A stretch of DNA of 64,000 nucleotides from Sanyastnella coralliicola. Lineage in GTDB: Bacteria; Bacteroidota; Bacteroidia; Flavobacteriales_D; Sanyastnellaceae. The DNA lies in the NCBI RefSeq assembly GCF_030845195.1, contig NZ_CP132543.1, forward strand, positions 575,501 to 639,500. The letters are read 5' to 3'. The position numbers and the translations under genes were made by a program. Below the pieces are notes generated by a model that was given only the letters and a program-made list of their open reading frames with translations, was not told the DNA's origin and did not search any database. Positions within the stretch are counted from its first letter, which is position 1, and each line of letters opens with the position of its first letter. Positions 30,081-39,000 of this stretch are shown here, one piece after another.

Positions 30081-30986
30081 ATGATAAGTACACTACTGCA
30101 AGCGCGGGTATTCCGTGCGGTGCGAGAGGAAAATCACATGTCTCTCCGTGAAATGGCCCAAGCTCTTGGATGCTGCCATTCTACACTCCAACGAATTGAA
30201 CGTAATAACTATGCTGCTCCAAGCGAAGTGGTGAAGGCCCTGGAAAAATTGACCGGGACACCCATTGAAACGCTGCGCAAATTGGTGGCGAAGGAGACCT
30301 CTGGGGTCGACTTAAACGCTCCGATTAAATTGGCGGTGGAGTTGGATCAGATGGAACTCAAAGATTTGGAGTACCTACGTTCTACTTGGATAGCCGACAA
30401 GGAAGACCTTCGAGAGAAGGCGGCTACCCAACGCTACAAACTGATGAAACGCGTGGGGAAGACCGAACAACGTCAGGCGGATATCGACGAGCTGAATCTT
30501 CAGATTGCGCACTTCGACAAGCTCATAGAATTGAGCAAAGCATCTGGAAATGACGATCAATTGGCCTTTTGTAAAACGATGATGCGCTCTTGTTACGAGC
30601 AACTCTCGAAAATTGATTCTTCTCGAGGAATGACCTCACCCAGAGAAGTACAAAAGTCGTTGCATAAGATCGACCTCATGCTGATGGAAGCGGATTTCCT
30701 CGAAGGCAAGGTCAAGCAAATCGAAGGCTTGATCAATCGCAAGAAAGCCGATACCGTGCGCAGCTCAATGAAGAAAGTGTCGGATCCTTCCAAGGCACTG
30801 ACCATTGTGAAGCCGACCGTCACTGAAACGACAAACGATTCCGCGCTAGCGACATTAGCAGAACCAGAAGAAACCGATCACATCTTGGTGTTGCCAAACC
30901 AATTCAACCGGCAACAAGGAAAATCACGACGCATTCCACCTACACAGGCAGAATTGCAAGTGATGCTGCGGCAAATGATCTCGTAG
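30081..30986 (+). CDS. XRE-type HTH protein with coiled coil, unknown role
   Basis: 301 residues. Residues about 8-65 form a Cro/C1-type helix-turn-helix (FRAVREENHMSLREMAQALG, then STLQRIERNNYAAPSEVV). The middle, about 80-235, is helical with heptad-like charge patterns (DKEDLREKAATQRYKLMKRV, LNLQIAHFDKLIELSK), so a coiled coil or helical bundle. The last 70 residues are low complexity and end with ELQVMLRQMIS. No ligand domain is recognised. It stands alone, directly after the largest repeat island and before the desaturase pair. The start ATG at 30081 gives MISTLLQARVFRAVREENHM. Its targets are unknown. Confidence 0.72.
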   Translation: MISTLLQARVFRAVREENHMSLREMAQALGCCHSTLQRIERNNYAAPSEVVKALEKLTGTPIETLRKLVAKETSGVDLNAPIKLAVELDQMELKDLEYLRSTWIADKEDLREKAATQRYKLMKRVGKTEQRQADIDELNLQIAHFDKLIELSKASGNDDQLAFCKTMMRSCYEQLSKIDSSRGMTSPREVQKSLHKIDLMLMEADFLEGKVKQIEGLINRKKADTVRSSMKKVSDPSKALTIVKPTVTETTNDSALATLAEPEETDHILVLPNQFNRQQGKSRRIPPTQAELQVMLRQMIS

Positions 30987-31084
30987 CCCCCTCATCTCAC
31001 CAAATAAAACCAACATAGTAACTGCAGGAAAGAGGCAGCTAGCCCTGCTATTGCCCAAACTTTCCTTCGATTAAATACAGAACA

Positions 31085-32182
31085 ATGCAAAAACTTAAGT
31101 TCACACAGGACCGTGGCTCTCTCTTCTACAAGGAACTGAGAGAACGCGTTGACGCCTATTTCACCGAACGGAACATTCCGAAGACGGGGAACCGACGTTT
31201 CAAGTTGAAAATGTTCTTCTACCTCGCGATGAATGTCGTGCTCTATACATTAATGATTACTTCAGGTAGCTTGATTGCATTTTATGCGTTCTACCTTGGA
31301 ATGGGGATCTCGGTCTTGCTGACCGCCTTCAATATTTCTCATGATGCCTCGCATCAAGTGGCAGTGAAGAGTAAATTTTGGAACAAGATTCTGTTCCAGA
31401 TCTCCTTTAATCTGCAAGGTAATAACGCCTACGTCTGGGGGAAACACCACACGGAATCACATCACCTCTACACCAATGTGGAAGGGAGTGATATCGACGT
31501 GTTGAATAACCCGCTTTTTCGAATGACAGAAACGCAGGAACTGAAATGGTTCCATCGCTTTCAATGGTTGTACGCGCCGGTTCTCTACCTCTTGTATTCG
31601 ATCAATTGGTTCTTGTTCCGCGACACCTTGATGTTGATCAATTACTCGAGTCGAACCATCAATATCGATATACCGAAAATAGAAGTGTTCAAACTCTTGT
31701 TGTTCAAGGTGCTTTACATCGGCTACATGATCATCCTTCCAATCATGGTGCTGCCATTCGGTTGGGAACATGCGATCATTGCCTTTGTGGCGAATCACTT
31801 CTTGGTCTCGTTGATTTTTGTGGGAGTCCTCGGTGTTTCGCACGTCTCTGATTTTGTAAGCCACCCAGAACCCAATGCCGACGGAAGCCTAGAAATGAGC
31901 TGGCCGATGTTGCAAATGAAGACTTCAGTCGACTACAATTCTGATAGTCGATTCTGTAACTTCATTCTGGGTGGTTTCAATGCACATGCCCTGCATCATC
32001 TGTTGCCGAATGTATGTCATATTCACTACCGTGAGATCCTTCCGATCTTCCGTGAATTGGCAGAGAAGCATGAGGTAACTTATATGGAGATGCCTTACGG
32101 ACAGGCACTCAAATCACACTTTCGCCATCTGAAGAATATGGGGAAGCATACGAACTATCAAATCCGTGAGTATGCGAAATAA
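31085..32182 (+). CDS. Membrane fatty acid desaturase A
   Basis: 365 residues, COG3239-type integral membrane desaturase. It introduces a double bond in acyl chains with a di-iron centre on the cytoplasmic side. Histidine boxes: HDASH at 86-90, HTESHH at 122-127 and HALHH at 301-305. Hydrophobic pairs lie around 45-82 and 205-265. The third box has His where front-end desaturases have Gln, so it is not a cytochrome-b5-fusion type. The paralog overlaps its 3' end, so the two are co-translated. Likely role: membrane fluidity or production of unsaturated lipid. Confidence 0.9.
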   Translation: MQKLKFTQDRGSLFYKELRERVDAYFTERNIPKTGNRRFKLKMFFYLAMNVVLYTLMITSGSLIAFYAFYLGMGISVLLTAFNISHDASHQVAVKSKFWNKILFQISFNLQGNNAYVWGKHHTESHHLYTNVEGSDIDVLNNPLFRMTETQELKWFHRFQWLYAPVLYLLYSINWFLFRDTLMLINYSSRTINIDIPKIEVFKLLLFKVLYIGYMIILPIMVLPFGWEHAIIAFVANHFLVSLIFVGVLGVSHVSDFVSHPEPNADGSLEMSWPMLQMKTSVDYNSDSRFCNFILGGFNAHALHHLLPNVCHIHYREILPIFRELAEKHEVTYMEMPYGQALKSHFRHLKNMGKHTNYQIREYAK

Positions 32183-33227
32183 ACACCTCCATATCGCCAA
32201 AGACAGTCAGTTGCTGAAGTTAATTCGCACCTCTGTCAGAGAAGGTCTAGACCAATCTAGATCACGATTAATCATACTACTCACCCTGAAGTTCATCGTG
32301 TTCTTTGGAGGTGCCGTAGCCTGCTATTCACTCTTGTTCAGTGAATTAAGTACATCCCTATTCATCCTCAGTTATACCGGATTCGGCTTGTGCACGATCT
32401 TGTTTGCTTTCAATTTTGCGCATGACTTCTCCCACAACACCGTGTGGAGAGGGGATAAGTGGAATCACTACTGCTTTGTAGCCATTTACACTTTGGTTGG
32501 CGCTCACGCGGAAGCCTGGAGAGAACGTCATGTGAATTCACATCACTTCGCTCCCAACGTAAAGGAGTACGACTCCGACCTCCAGATCACCAGTCTGATT
32601 CGAGTTTCTCCCGACATGCCCAAGCGCTGGTACCATCGTTTTCAGATCGTTTATGCCCCCATCGCATACACGACTTATTCGCTCTACTGGATCTTCGTGA
32701 AAGATGCATTGATCTTCATTCACGAACTCAAGAGCGGACGAATGACCGGAAAGTACTTTAGTGGCTTCTTCCTTCAAAAGGTGTTTTACGTTGCCTACTT
32801 GTTGGTGCTTCCTCTCGTCCTTGCCCCTCAAGCATGGTGGCTCATCGTCGTCGGTTTCTTGATCATGCACCTGGTGCAATCGATCTTCCTCTTGCTCACT
32901 TTCTTCATGACTCACCATGTAGAAAGCACCGCCTACCCAGAAACCACTGAAGATGGAATCATCCAAGAATCGTGGCTAATGAATCAAGTGAAAAGCTCCA
33001 ATGATATGCACCCTTTCAGTGAACTCGCAAACTTCATCCTGGGAGGGTTCAACAATCACATCGCCCATCACTTGTTCCCACACATTCACCATGTCTACTA
33101 TCCTCAACTCAACCGGATTCTCTACGGTGTACTACTCGCCCACGGAGTCAGACCCAATCAGACGAGTTATTTGGGTGGGGTGGTGAGTCATTTGAAACTA
33201 CTCAATTCTCTGGGGCGCAGGGGCTAA
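32172..33227 (+). CDS. Membrane fatty acid desaturase B
   Basis: 351 residues from ATG 32172; a GTG at 32166 is also possible. It overlaps desaturase A by 11 nt. Histidine boxes are HDFSH at 84-88, HVNSHH at 120-125 and HIAHH at 296-300, each at the same spacing as in desaturase A, so the pair arose by tandem duplication with much later divergence. Four hydrophobic segments are placed as in the paralog. The two may act on different positions or form a heterodimer; neither can be decided here. Repeats begin a few nucleotides after the stop. Confidence 0.9.
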   Translation: MRNKHLHIAKDSQLLKLIRTSVREGLDQSRSRLIILLTLKFIVFFGGAVACYSLLFSELSTSLFILSYTGFGLCTILFAFNFAHDFSHNTVWRGDKWNHYCFVAIYTLVGAHAEAWRERHVNSHHFAPNVKEYDSDLQITSLIRVSPDMPKRWYHRFQIVYAPIAYTTYSLYWIFVKDALIFIHELKSGRMTGKYFSGFFLQKVFYVAYLLVLPLVLAPQAWWLIVVGFLIMHLVQSIFLLLTFFMTHHVESTAYPETTEDGIIQESWLMNQVKSSNDMHPFSELANFILGGFNNHIAHHLFPHIHHVYYPQLNRILYGVLLAHGVRPNQTSYLGGVVSHLKLLNSLGRRG

Positions 33228-33570
33228 AAGGCGAAATGGCGAAATGGCGAAATGGATTGGGCTTAGGGCTTATGGCTTAAGGCGTAGGGATGACCGGCTA
33301 AATGGCTAAATGTTTGAGGGGGTACTCCGAATGAAGACCTGTTCGAAATCGGATGCCGGACGCCGGATGCCGGAACTAGCATGATTAGGCCGCCTTCGGC
33401 GGATAGCATGGTTAATTAGGTTCGAACCGCGAACCACGAACCACGAACCACGAACCACAATCCGCAATCCGCGCTCCGCGTTCCGCGCTCCGCGTTCCGC
33501 GTTCCGCGCTCCGCGATCCTCGAAGATTTCTTAGATTGCAAGTACCATAGGAAACACCAAACGATTTAAC
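33228..33570 (+). repeat. 343-nt repeat island 7
   Basis: Order: ggcgaaat octads (33230-33254); ggcttag/ggcttat/ggcttaa heptads (about 33259-33288); ggctaaat octads; a linker; gccggac heptads (about 33351-33374); tagcatgattag; palindrome ccgcc-ttc-ggcgg; tagcatggttaattag; then a 14-unit heptad array at 33423-33520 that changes from cgaacca through caatccg to cgctccg/cgttccg. The remaining 50 nt before the carbonic anhydrase ATG show no clear -7 box. Confidence 0.85.
33423..33520 (+). repeat. Mixed heptad array in one phase
   Basis: Fourteen consecutive 7-nt units without phase break: cgaaccg, cgaacca x4, caatccg x2, cgctccg, cgttccg, cgctccg, cgttccg x2, cgctccg, cgatcct. Positions 5-6 are CC in every unit except for the changing flanks. 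Confidence 0.93.
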
Positions 33571-34137
33571 ATGACTATTTCAGAGATTAAACAGCGATTG
33601 ACCGATGGAAACGGTCGATTCGTAAATGATCAGCTTGAAGGAAATTTACAAGACGGAGCACGCAGAGATGAGCTTACAGGTGGACAAGCACCGTACGCGA
33701 TTATCTTGAGTTGTGCGGATAGCCGTGTTGTTCCTGAATTAGCGTTTGACGCTGGTATCGGAGAGCTTTTCGTTATTCGCGTTGCCGGAAACGTAGCCAA
33801 CAGTTCTTCTCTTGCAAGTATAGAATACGCCGTAGCTCACCTGGGATCCAAAGTGATTGTAGTGCTCGGACACCAGAGCTGTGGAGCTGTTACTGCAGCG
33901 GTACAAGGAGGAAACAACGGATACAACCTGAACCACCTACTTTCTCACATCACTCCAGCCGTAGCAGCTGCAGGTGAAGGTGCTGAAATTAACGACGTGG
34001 TAAAGAAAAACGCAATGCTCACAGTAGACGATATGATGGCACGCTCATCAATCGTACGCAACGCAGTAGAATCTGGCGATGTTGAGATCGTACCAGCCTA
34101 CTACAACCTCGATTCAGGAAGAGTAGACTTTCTCTAG
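33571..34137 (+). CDS. Beta-class carbonic anhydrase
   Basis: 188 residues. Converts CO2 and water to bicarbonate in the cytoplasm. The zinc ligands are visible: Cys48 with Asp50-Arg52 (SCADSRVVPE), His101 and Cys104 (GHQSCGA). RVAGNVAN is also typical. No signal peptide. The protein is at the short end of the family. It is followed by a terminator at 34198-34228 and stands alone between repeat islands. Confidence 0.95.
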   Translation: MTISEIKQRLTDGNGRFVNDQLEGNLQDGARRDELTGGQAPYAIILSCADSRVVPELAFDAGIGELFVIRVAGNVANSSSLASIEYAVAHLGSKVIVVLGHQSCGAVTAAVQGGNNGYNLNHLLSHITPAVAAAGEGAEINDVVKKNAMLTVDDMMARSSIVRNAVESGDVEIVPAYYNLDSGRVDFL

Positions 34138-34197
34138 ACGTAGGCAGTAAGCGGTAGGCAATATGCCGAGGCTTGCTACTAGCTAATTGGAATATTG

Positions 34198-34228
34198 ATC
34201 AGGGTGCCCAGTGGTGCCCTGATTTTTT
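34198..34228 (+). terminator. Terminator after the carbonic anhydrase gene
   Basis: ATCAGGG (34198-34204) pairs with CCCTGAT (34217-34223), with weak pairing of the inner bases, followed by six T (34223-34228). Confidence 0.85.
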
Positions 34229-34387
34229 CTTTCTGTTTTTTAAGGGCGAAATGGCGAAATGGCGAAATGGCGAAATGTCTTAGGTGTTTTCCAACTGAGG
34301 CCCTGTCTATAAACGGACGCCGGACGCCGGATGCCGGAAATAGCATGATTAGTTCCGCCTGAGGCGGATAGCATGATTAGTTAACTT

Positions 34388-34478
34388 CGTACCACGTACC
34401 ACGTACCACGTACCACGTACCACGTACCACGTACCACGTACCACGTACCACGTACCACGTACCACGTACCACGTACCA
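34388..34478 (+). repeat. Heptamer array cgtacca, 13 copies
   Basis: 91 nt of perfect tandem cgtacca, exactly 13 copies. The unit contains the palindrome GTAC once per seven bases. Confidence 0.96.
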
Positions 34479-34496
34479 CTTATATGTCCTGTCCTT

Positions 34497-34534
34497 GGTC
34501 CTTTAGCGGCGCAATCTTGCGCCTGTATCAGGGG
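34497..34534 (+). repeat. Dispersed palindromic repeat, copy 2
   Basis: Identical to the reverse complement of 15791-15828 at 37 of 38 positions. Contains the hairpin ggcgcaa/ttgcgcc. Confidence 0.85.
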
Positions 34535-34580
34535 AGATAAACTTTCAATGGCAAGGATAATTGGGTGAATTTGTTTGGTT

Positions 34581-34664
34581 CCGTCCACCGTCCACCGTCC
34601 ACCGTCCACCGTCCACCGTCCACCGTCCACCGCTAACGCCTATAGCCTAAAGCCTAACGCCTAA
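34581..34664 (+). repeat. Mixed heptad array running into the HAD gene
   Basis: Twelve units in one 7-nt phase: ccgtcca x7 (34581-34629), ccgctaa, cgcctat, agcctaa x2, cgcctaa. The stop codon and last five codons of the HAD gene (minus strand, from 34647) lie in the final units. Confidence 0.92.
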
Positions 34665-35303
34665 GTACGAAGAAATAACCCGTTCCGCCCCCAACGCCTT
34701 CAGTTTCCCATTCAAGTGCACATCTACACCGATGAATTCAATTTCGAGGAGTTGGCATGTTTTATAGTCCCAGGTGCCATCGCCGAAGTAGATGATGCGT
34801 TCGGGTTCTTCGCCCGTGCGTTCTTTGAGTTGGTCGATAACGTCTTGAGTAATTCCTGCGCGGGTTTTGTGGTAATCGCTGTTAGAGAAACACACACCTT
34901 GGATATCGATCCCACCTGTATTTAGCTTCACCATAGCTGATTGCTCCCAAGAGCCCGTAGCGACGCCTAGTCCGATGTTTGGATCATTCTTCAACGAGTT
35001 GAAGAATTCTTTCGCTCCAGGCACTTCCTTGAATTTCTCCGGATGGTGCTCTTGCTCATACTTCAGCAAACGAATGAAATTGTCATGCATCCGCTGAAAC
35101 TCTTCATCCGAAGGAAGTCGACCAAATTCGCGTTCGAAGATTTCTTCTGTAATCCCCCAATCGGTCACATTTTGAAGTCCTTCCCAACTCTGATTCCAAG
35201 AGTTAATTTCAAAAGTTTCCTGAAAGGCACGCACAAAGCAATCATCATCCACCGCAGTGGAATCTGTAAGGGTGCCGTCGATGTCGAAGATGATGAAGTG
35301 CAT
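34647..35303 (-). CDS. HAD-family hydrolase
   Basis: 218 residues. Phosphatase-type HAD protein: motif I FDIDGTLTDS (Asp7, Asp9), motif II near VATGSWE, Lys in YHKTRAG, motif IV YFGDGTWDYKT. A helical cap lies between about 20 and 90. The substrate is unknown; sugar phosphate or phosphoglycolate phosphatases look alike. Both ends touch heptad repeats: the last codons (LGVRL and stop) are made of cgcctaa/agcctaa units, and gtttgtg/gttcgtg units begin directly upstream of the ATG. A promoter must therefore lie in or beyond the repeat array. Confidence 0.9.
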   Translation of the reverse strand: MHFIIFDIDGTLTDSTAVDDDCFVRAFQETFEINSWNQSWEGLQNVTDWGITEEIFEREFGRLPSDEEFQRMHDNFIRLLKYEQEHHPEKFKEVPGAKEFFNSLKNDPNIGLGVATGSWEQSAMVKLNTGGIDIQGVCFSNSDYHKTRAGITQDVIDQLKERTGEEPERIIYFGDGTWDYKTCQLLEIEFIGVDVHLNGKLKALGAERVISSYLGVRL

Positions 35304-35518
35304 GTGGTTTTGGTTTGTGGTTTGTGGTTCGTGGTTCGTGGTTGGGCTTTGGGCTTTAGGCTTTAGTATTGCAGTGTAGACTTGGAGGATCTTAAACTCA
35401 AGAGTTGACCGTTAGTTCATCTTTCAGAATTCACCAATTATTAATCACTATTTCAAGGGTTCGTAGTTGACCTTCATGAGTACCCTCCTAACGCCTAAAG
35501 CCTAACGCCTAACGCCTC
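35304..35518 (-). repeat. Repeat island 9
   Basis: An array in one 7-nt phase occupies 35306-35361: ggttttg, gtttgtg x2, gttcgtg x2, gttgggc, tttgggc, tttaggc. It touches the HAD start codon. 35370-35485 is unique sequence without a gene. 35487-35517 has cctaacg/cctaaag heptads that end next to the stop codon (35519-35521) of the following gene. Confidence 0.85.
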
Positions 35519-35980
35519 CTAAAAGATTCCCCTAGCCGTCCACTCCTGCTGAATGCGAATCATTTTGAGGTAGTAGGGGATGAGGAAGAGAATTTCAAAT
35601 CGAAAACTGAATTTAACTACATCAGTTACGAAAGGGAGGAGTACCATGGCGAGAAAGCAAATAATGATACCAACAATGGCGTCGATTTGCGCGTATTTGA
35701 CACCCCAGTCTTTTTCAAACCACAATCCGTAGGCTACCAGTCCTTTGAAAAGGTATATCGCGCTAACAATGAACGAGGTGATAGAAAGACTAGAAGATGA
35801 AAGAAGGCCATAAATACTAGAACTGTGTTTTTCGAATATTATGCCAAACACATGTACGAAAGGCGTAAGGATCCCTGATATTAGGAAGAACCAAATGAAT
35901 ATCTTGATCCATACAGGAAGCAACTTTCTTCGGCGTTCCATTCCGTTCTCACGTGGGTTGTCAAGGATCATTTCTTCCAT
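35519..35980 (-). CDS. Small membrane protein of unknown function
   Basis: 153 residues from ATG 35980; a GTG at 36025 is possible but would add 15 residues of no membrane character and overlap the divergent gene's promoter. Four hydrophobic segments are visible (VWIKIFIWFFLISGILTPFV, ITSFIVSAIYLFKGLVAYGL, AIVGIIICFLAMVLLPFV, FRFEILFLIPYYL). No family recognised. A/T-rich compared with the core genes. It is divergent from the large secreted protein gene. Confidence 0.7.
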   Translation of the reverse strand: MEEMILDNPRENGMERRRKLLPVWIKIFIWFFLISGILTPFVHVFGIIFEKHSSSIYGLLSSSSLSITSFIVSAIYLFKGLVAYGLWFEKDWGVKYAQIDAIVGIIICFLAMVLLPFVTDVVKFSFRFEILFLIPYYLKMIRIQQEWTARGIF

Positions 35981-36041
35981 CGGTGTAGTTTTTGAGAAGG
36001 TGAAGATAGCCAAGGAGAGCTTCACACTGGTCGTCTTTTTT

Positions 36042-36049
36042 TATCTTCG
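36042..36049 (+). promoter_or_regulatory. -7 box TATCTTCG next to the start codon
   Basis: TATCTTCG ends four bases before the ATG at 36054. No good -33 TTG was found, so confidence is moderate, but the position matches the pattern seen at maf and mnmH. Confidence 0.5.
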
Positions 36050-36053
36050 CTCT

Positions 36054-39000
36054 ATGCCTTCTTATCTAAAACTCGTTCTACTGCTATTGCTTGTAGGAAC
36101 GGCCTCATTTATTCAAGCTCAAGAAGATTGTGATGGATGGAATTTCCAACTGTTTTATGGGTTCCCAGATTGCAACACAGGAAACTTGGAAGTTAACCTG
36201 AACATTGTAGGGACAGATGATGATGATGACGCCTGGACTGTATGGTTCTCATACGGGTACGGTTATCAACCAATCTTATGGTATGTTGTTGCTGAACCGG
36301 GTGATAACTACTTTAATCTTTCTGGATTTGAGGACTATCCTTTTGAATCTGAATTATTGATTGTAGAGGTGGCGACATCTCCATCTCCCAATTATCCGTT
36401 CGGTCATTGCGTTGAGGAGGAACAGTACAGCTTATCGTATGTATTTAACAATGTAAAGGAACCTGCATACGGAAGCATTCAAGAAGAACAAGGCCCTAGC
36501 TGTGATGGTGCTTTCGACGGATGGATCAGGTTATACAAACAACAGGAGTACGATGATTTCACTCTCAATATTTATCCCGAGAATCCTTATTTAGAAATTG
36601 AATCCTCTGATCAGTACATCGACATCTTCGGAATAACTAATGCAGAATATTCCATAGAGTTGTCCCTTCCAGCTGTTGATGATGCGTTTAATTGCACCCA
36701 ATTATTTGAGATTGATATTCCTGTCAACAATGGAAACTCGATTATTGACTCATATGAAGTTTCGACGGTTGAATGCGTAAATGGTCAATTAGGGTCACGT
36801 GTTGTTACCATTGAACACGATGTGTATCATCATGAAATACTCATCCTTGAAATAGTTGATCAAGAAACGGGAGTAACCGTACCAATATCAACAGAATGGA
36901 ATAGCTCTATTTGGGGGTCTAGTGTGGATGTTTCTGGCTTAAATCCTGGTGAGTACTGTGCCCAGTTTAATCTAATTGGTTCGAGTTGTGTTCAGGAGCT
37001 CTGTTTTGAAGTTGAGAATTCCCCTTACGAATTTACCCTGTCACAACCTGACGTGGAATCCTCTTGCAATTCTGAAGGAGAATATAGTGGTAGCGCAGAA
37101 ATCTCGTATTCTTTGATCGAATCTCTTGAACCTTACATATGGGAAGTAATTGATCAGGAATCAATGGAAGCAATTGAGGCTGAAATTGAGTTGTTAGAGA
37201 ATGAGACGTTTCTTGTTTCGGAATTACCGCCTGGCGATTTTTGTTTTAGAATGGGGTATGAAAACATGGATTGTGCCCGACAATCGTGCTTTACCGTTGA
37301 CCCACCGCCAATTAGTTTCTCTATCGAACAGTCATACTTGAGTCCTTCTTATTGTGATCAAAACGGAGAGGTAGAAGCATGGGCATCATTTACTTATGAA
37401 AATCTAAATGAAGGGATTGGTTTCTCTGCTGAGTTGTTTACAATATTCGGGGCACCTGTTCCAACTTCAATTGCTTGGTACTCCGACTCATTATTGGTCT
37501 TCGCACCCGAAGCCGGAAATTACTGCCTAAGAGTCACCAATAACCAAACGTTGTGTTCAGTTGAATCATGCTTCGAATTGGTTGATTGGACCCCGAATCC
37601 AATTAACGTCGGAGCAATTCAATTAGCTGAGACCTGTGGTGATCCTGATGGAGTAGCTAGTATTCTTTTTGAAGGACCATTAAGTGACTTCCTAATTGAC
37701 AATGTGGAGATTTTTGTTGACCATCCATTTGCAGGTTACTATTCACCGCAGATTCTAGAATTTCAGTACAACGCGATCATTGTTGGATCACTTTATGGTG
37801 GCTATCAAGATATCATAGTGAAGCTGTTCGGATGTGAATGGAGTTTCAATAAGTACATGGGTGAGACTCCGGGTTTAACATTTGAAGGATATACCGCAGA
37901 TCTGGTAACAGTGACCGACGAGAGTTTTATTCTAGATATAGATGTCCAATCGAGTGGTGAGCAGTTTTTTTTGAGCTACGATGGAGTCACCCATTATCTG
38001 CCAGGATTTGTTGAATTCCCTCTAGGAACTGAGCCCGTTGTCAGTTTTTGTCTTTTTGGAGACCCAAATTGCTGCCATGATGTGACGATTCCATTAGAGG
38101 AAATAGCGGGTCTTTACGGAACACCTGTTGGAAGCTATTGTCCGGAAGAACCTGGAGGATTTATTCTCTCTTATTTCTTTTCGGATTATGACATGAGTGA
38201 TTTAGAAATTGATTTAACTCCTCCAGTAGCAGATGCACAGTATGAATATTCAAGTGGGAGCGTTCAAATAGGCAATCTCCCTCAAGGTGAATATACCATC
38301 AATGTTACTTCAGAAATTGACCCGGAATTAACTTTTACAGAGGAGTTTTCGGTAGAATCAACTGACGTTCTCACCCCGCTAGCGATTTGGACCATTGATT
38401 TTCCGGAATGTCATTTAAACCCGACTGGTGTAGCTAAGGCCGTATTTTCCTTCGATGCGAACGCCGCTATTTTGGAGGGTATGGAGATAACCATTAATCA
38501 TCCAGAATTTGGTATTCATGAGGCTGAAATTTTATCTGTAAGCAACAACGAAATTACATTCACAGGACTTTACGGAGGAGTCCAACTGGTAGAGTTCAAT
38601 TATGGAGTATGCCAATGGATACTTTCGAAATCCATGCTCTCTCAACCAGGTGGAAGTTATGACGGCTTTTCGTATTCAATTGGGGAGATTGGTGTGGAAT
38701 TGACTGAAATCTCTGTTGACGTAGATGCGAATGAGAACTTCCAAATGCACTTTCAAGAAGAAGTGTACGATCTGCCTTTGAATGATTATTTCCCTGTTGG
38801 AGAAGAAACGAACGTCTCATTCTGCCTAACAAACGATAATACCTGCTGCGTAGATGAAGTTATTTCCATTCCAGCTTTGGTGTTGATCTATGGTTGTCTT
38901 GATTCAGATGCATGTAATTACAGCCCCACGGCAAATACCGACGATGGATCATGCGCCTACGGGGTGAATTGTGGAGACCTCAATGGCGATGGCAATACGA

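Larger units (their letters stand above)
34138..34646 (+). repeat. 509-nt repeat island 8
   Basis: Contains gcagtaa/gcggtag heptads near 34144-34160, the terminator of the carbonic anhydrase gene, ggcgaaat octads (34245-34276), a linker, gccggac heptads (about 34314-34337), tagcatgattag, a ccgcc-tga-ggcgg palindrome, a 13-copy cgtacca array (34388-34478), copy 2 of the 38-nt palindromic repeat (34497-34534), and ccgtcca heptads from 34581. The last array continues into the HAD gene. Confidence 0.87.

Noticed and set aside
34388-34478. CRISPR-like array
   Set aside because: Units of 7 nt follow each other without spacers, and no cas gene is in the window. These are tandem repeats, not CRISPR.
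35841-36053. 71 extra codons at the start of the large secreted protein
   Set aside because: This part is antisense to the divergent membrane protein gene and would hide the clear signal peptide at 36054.
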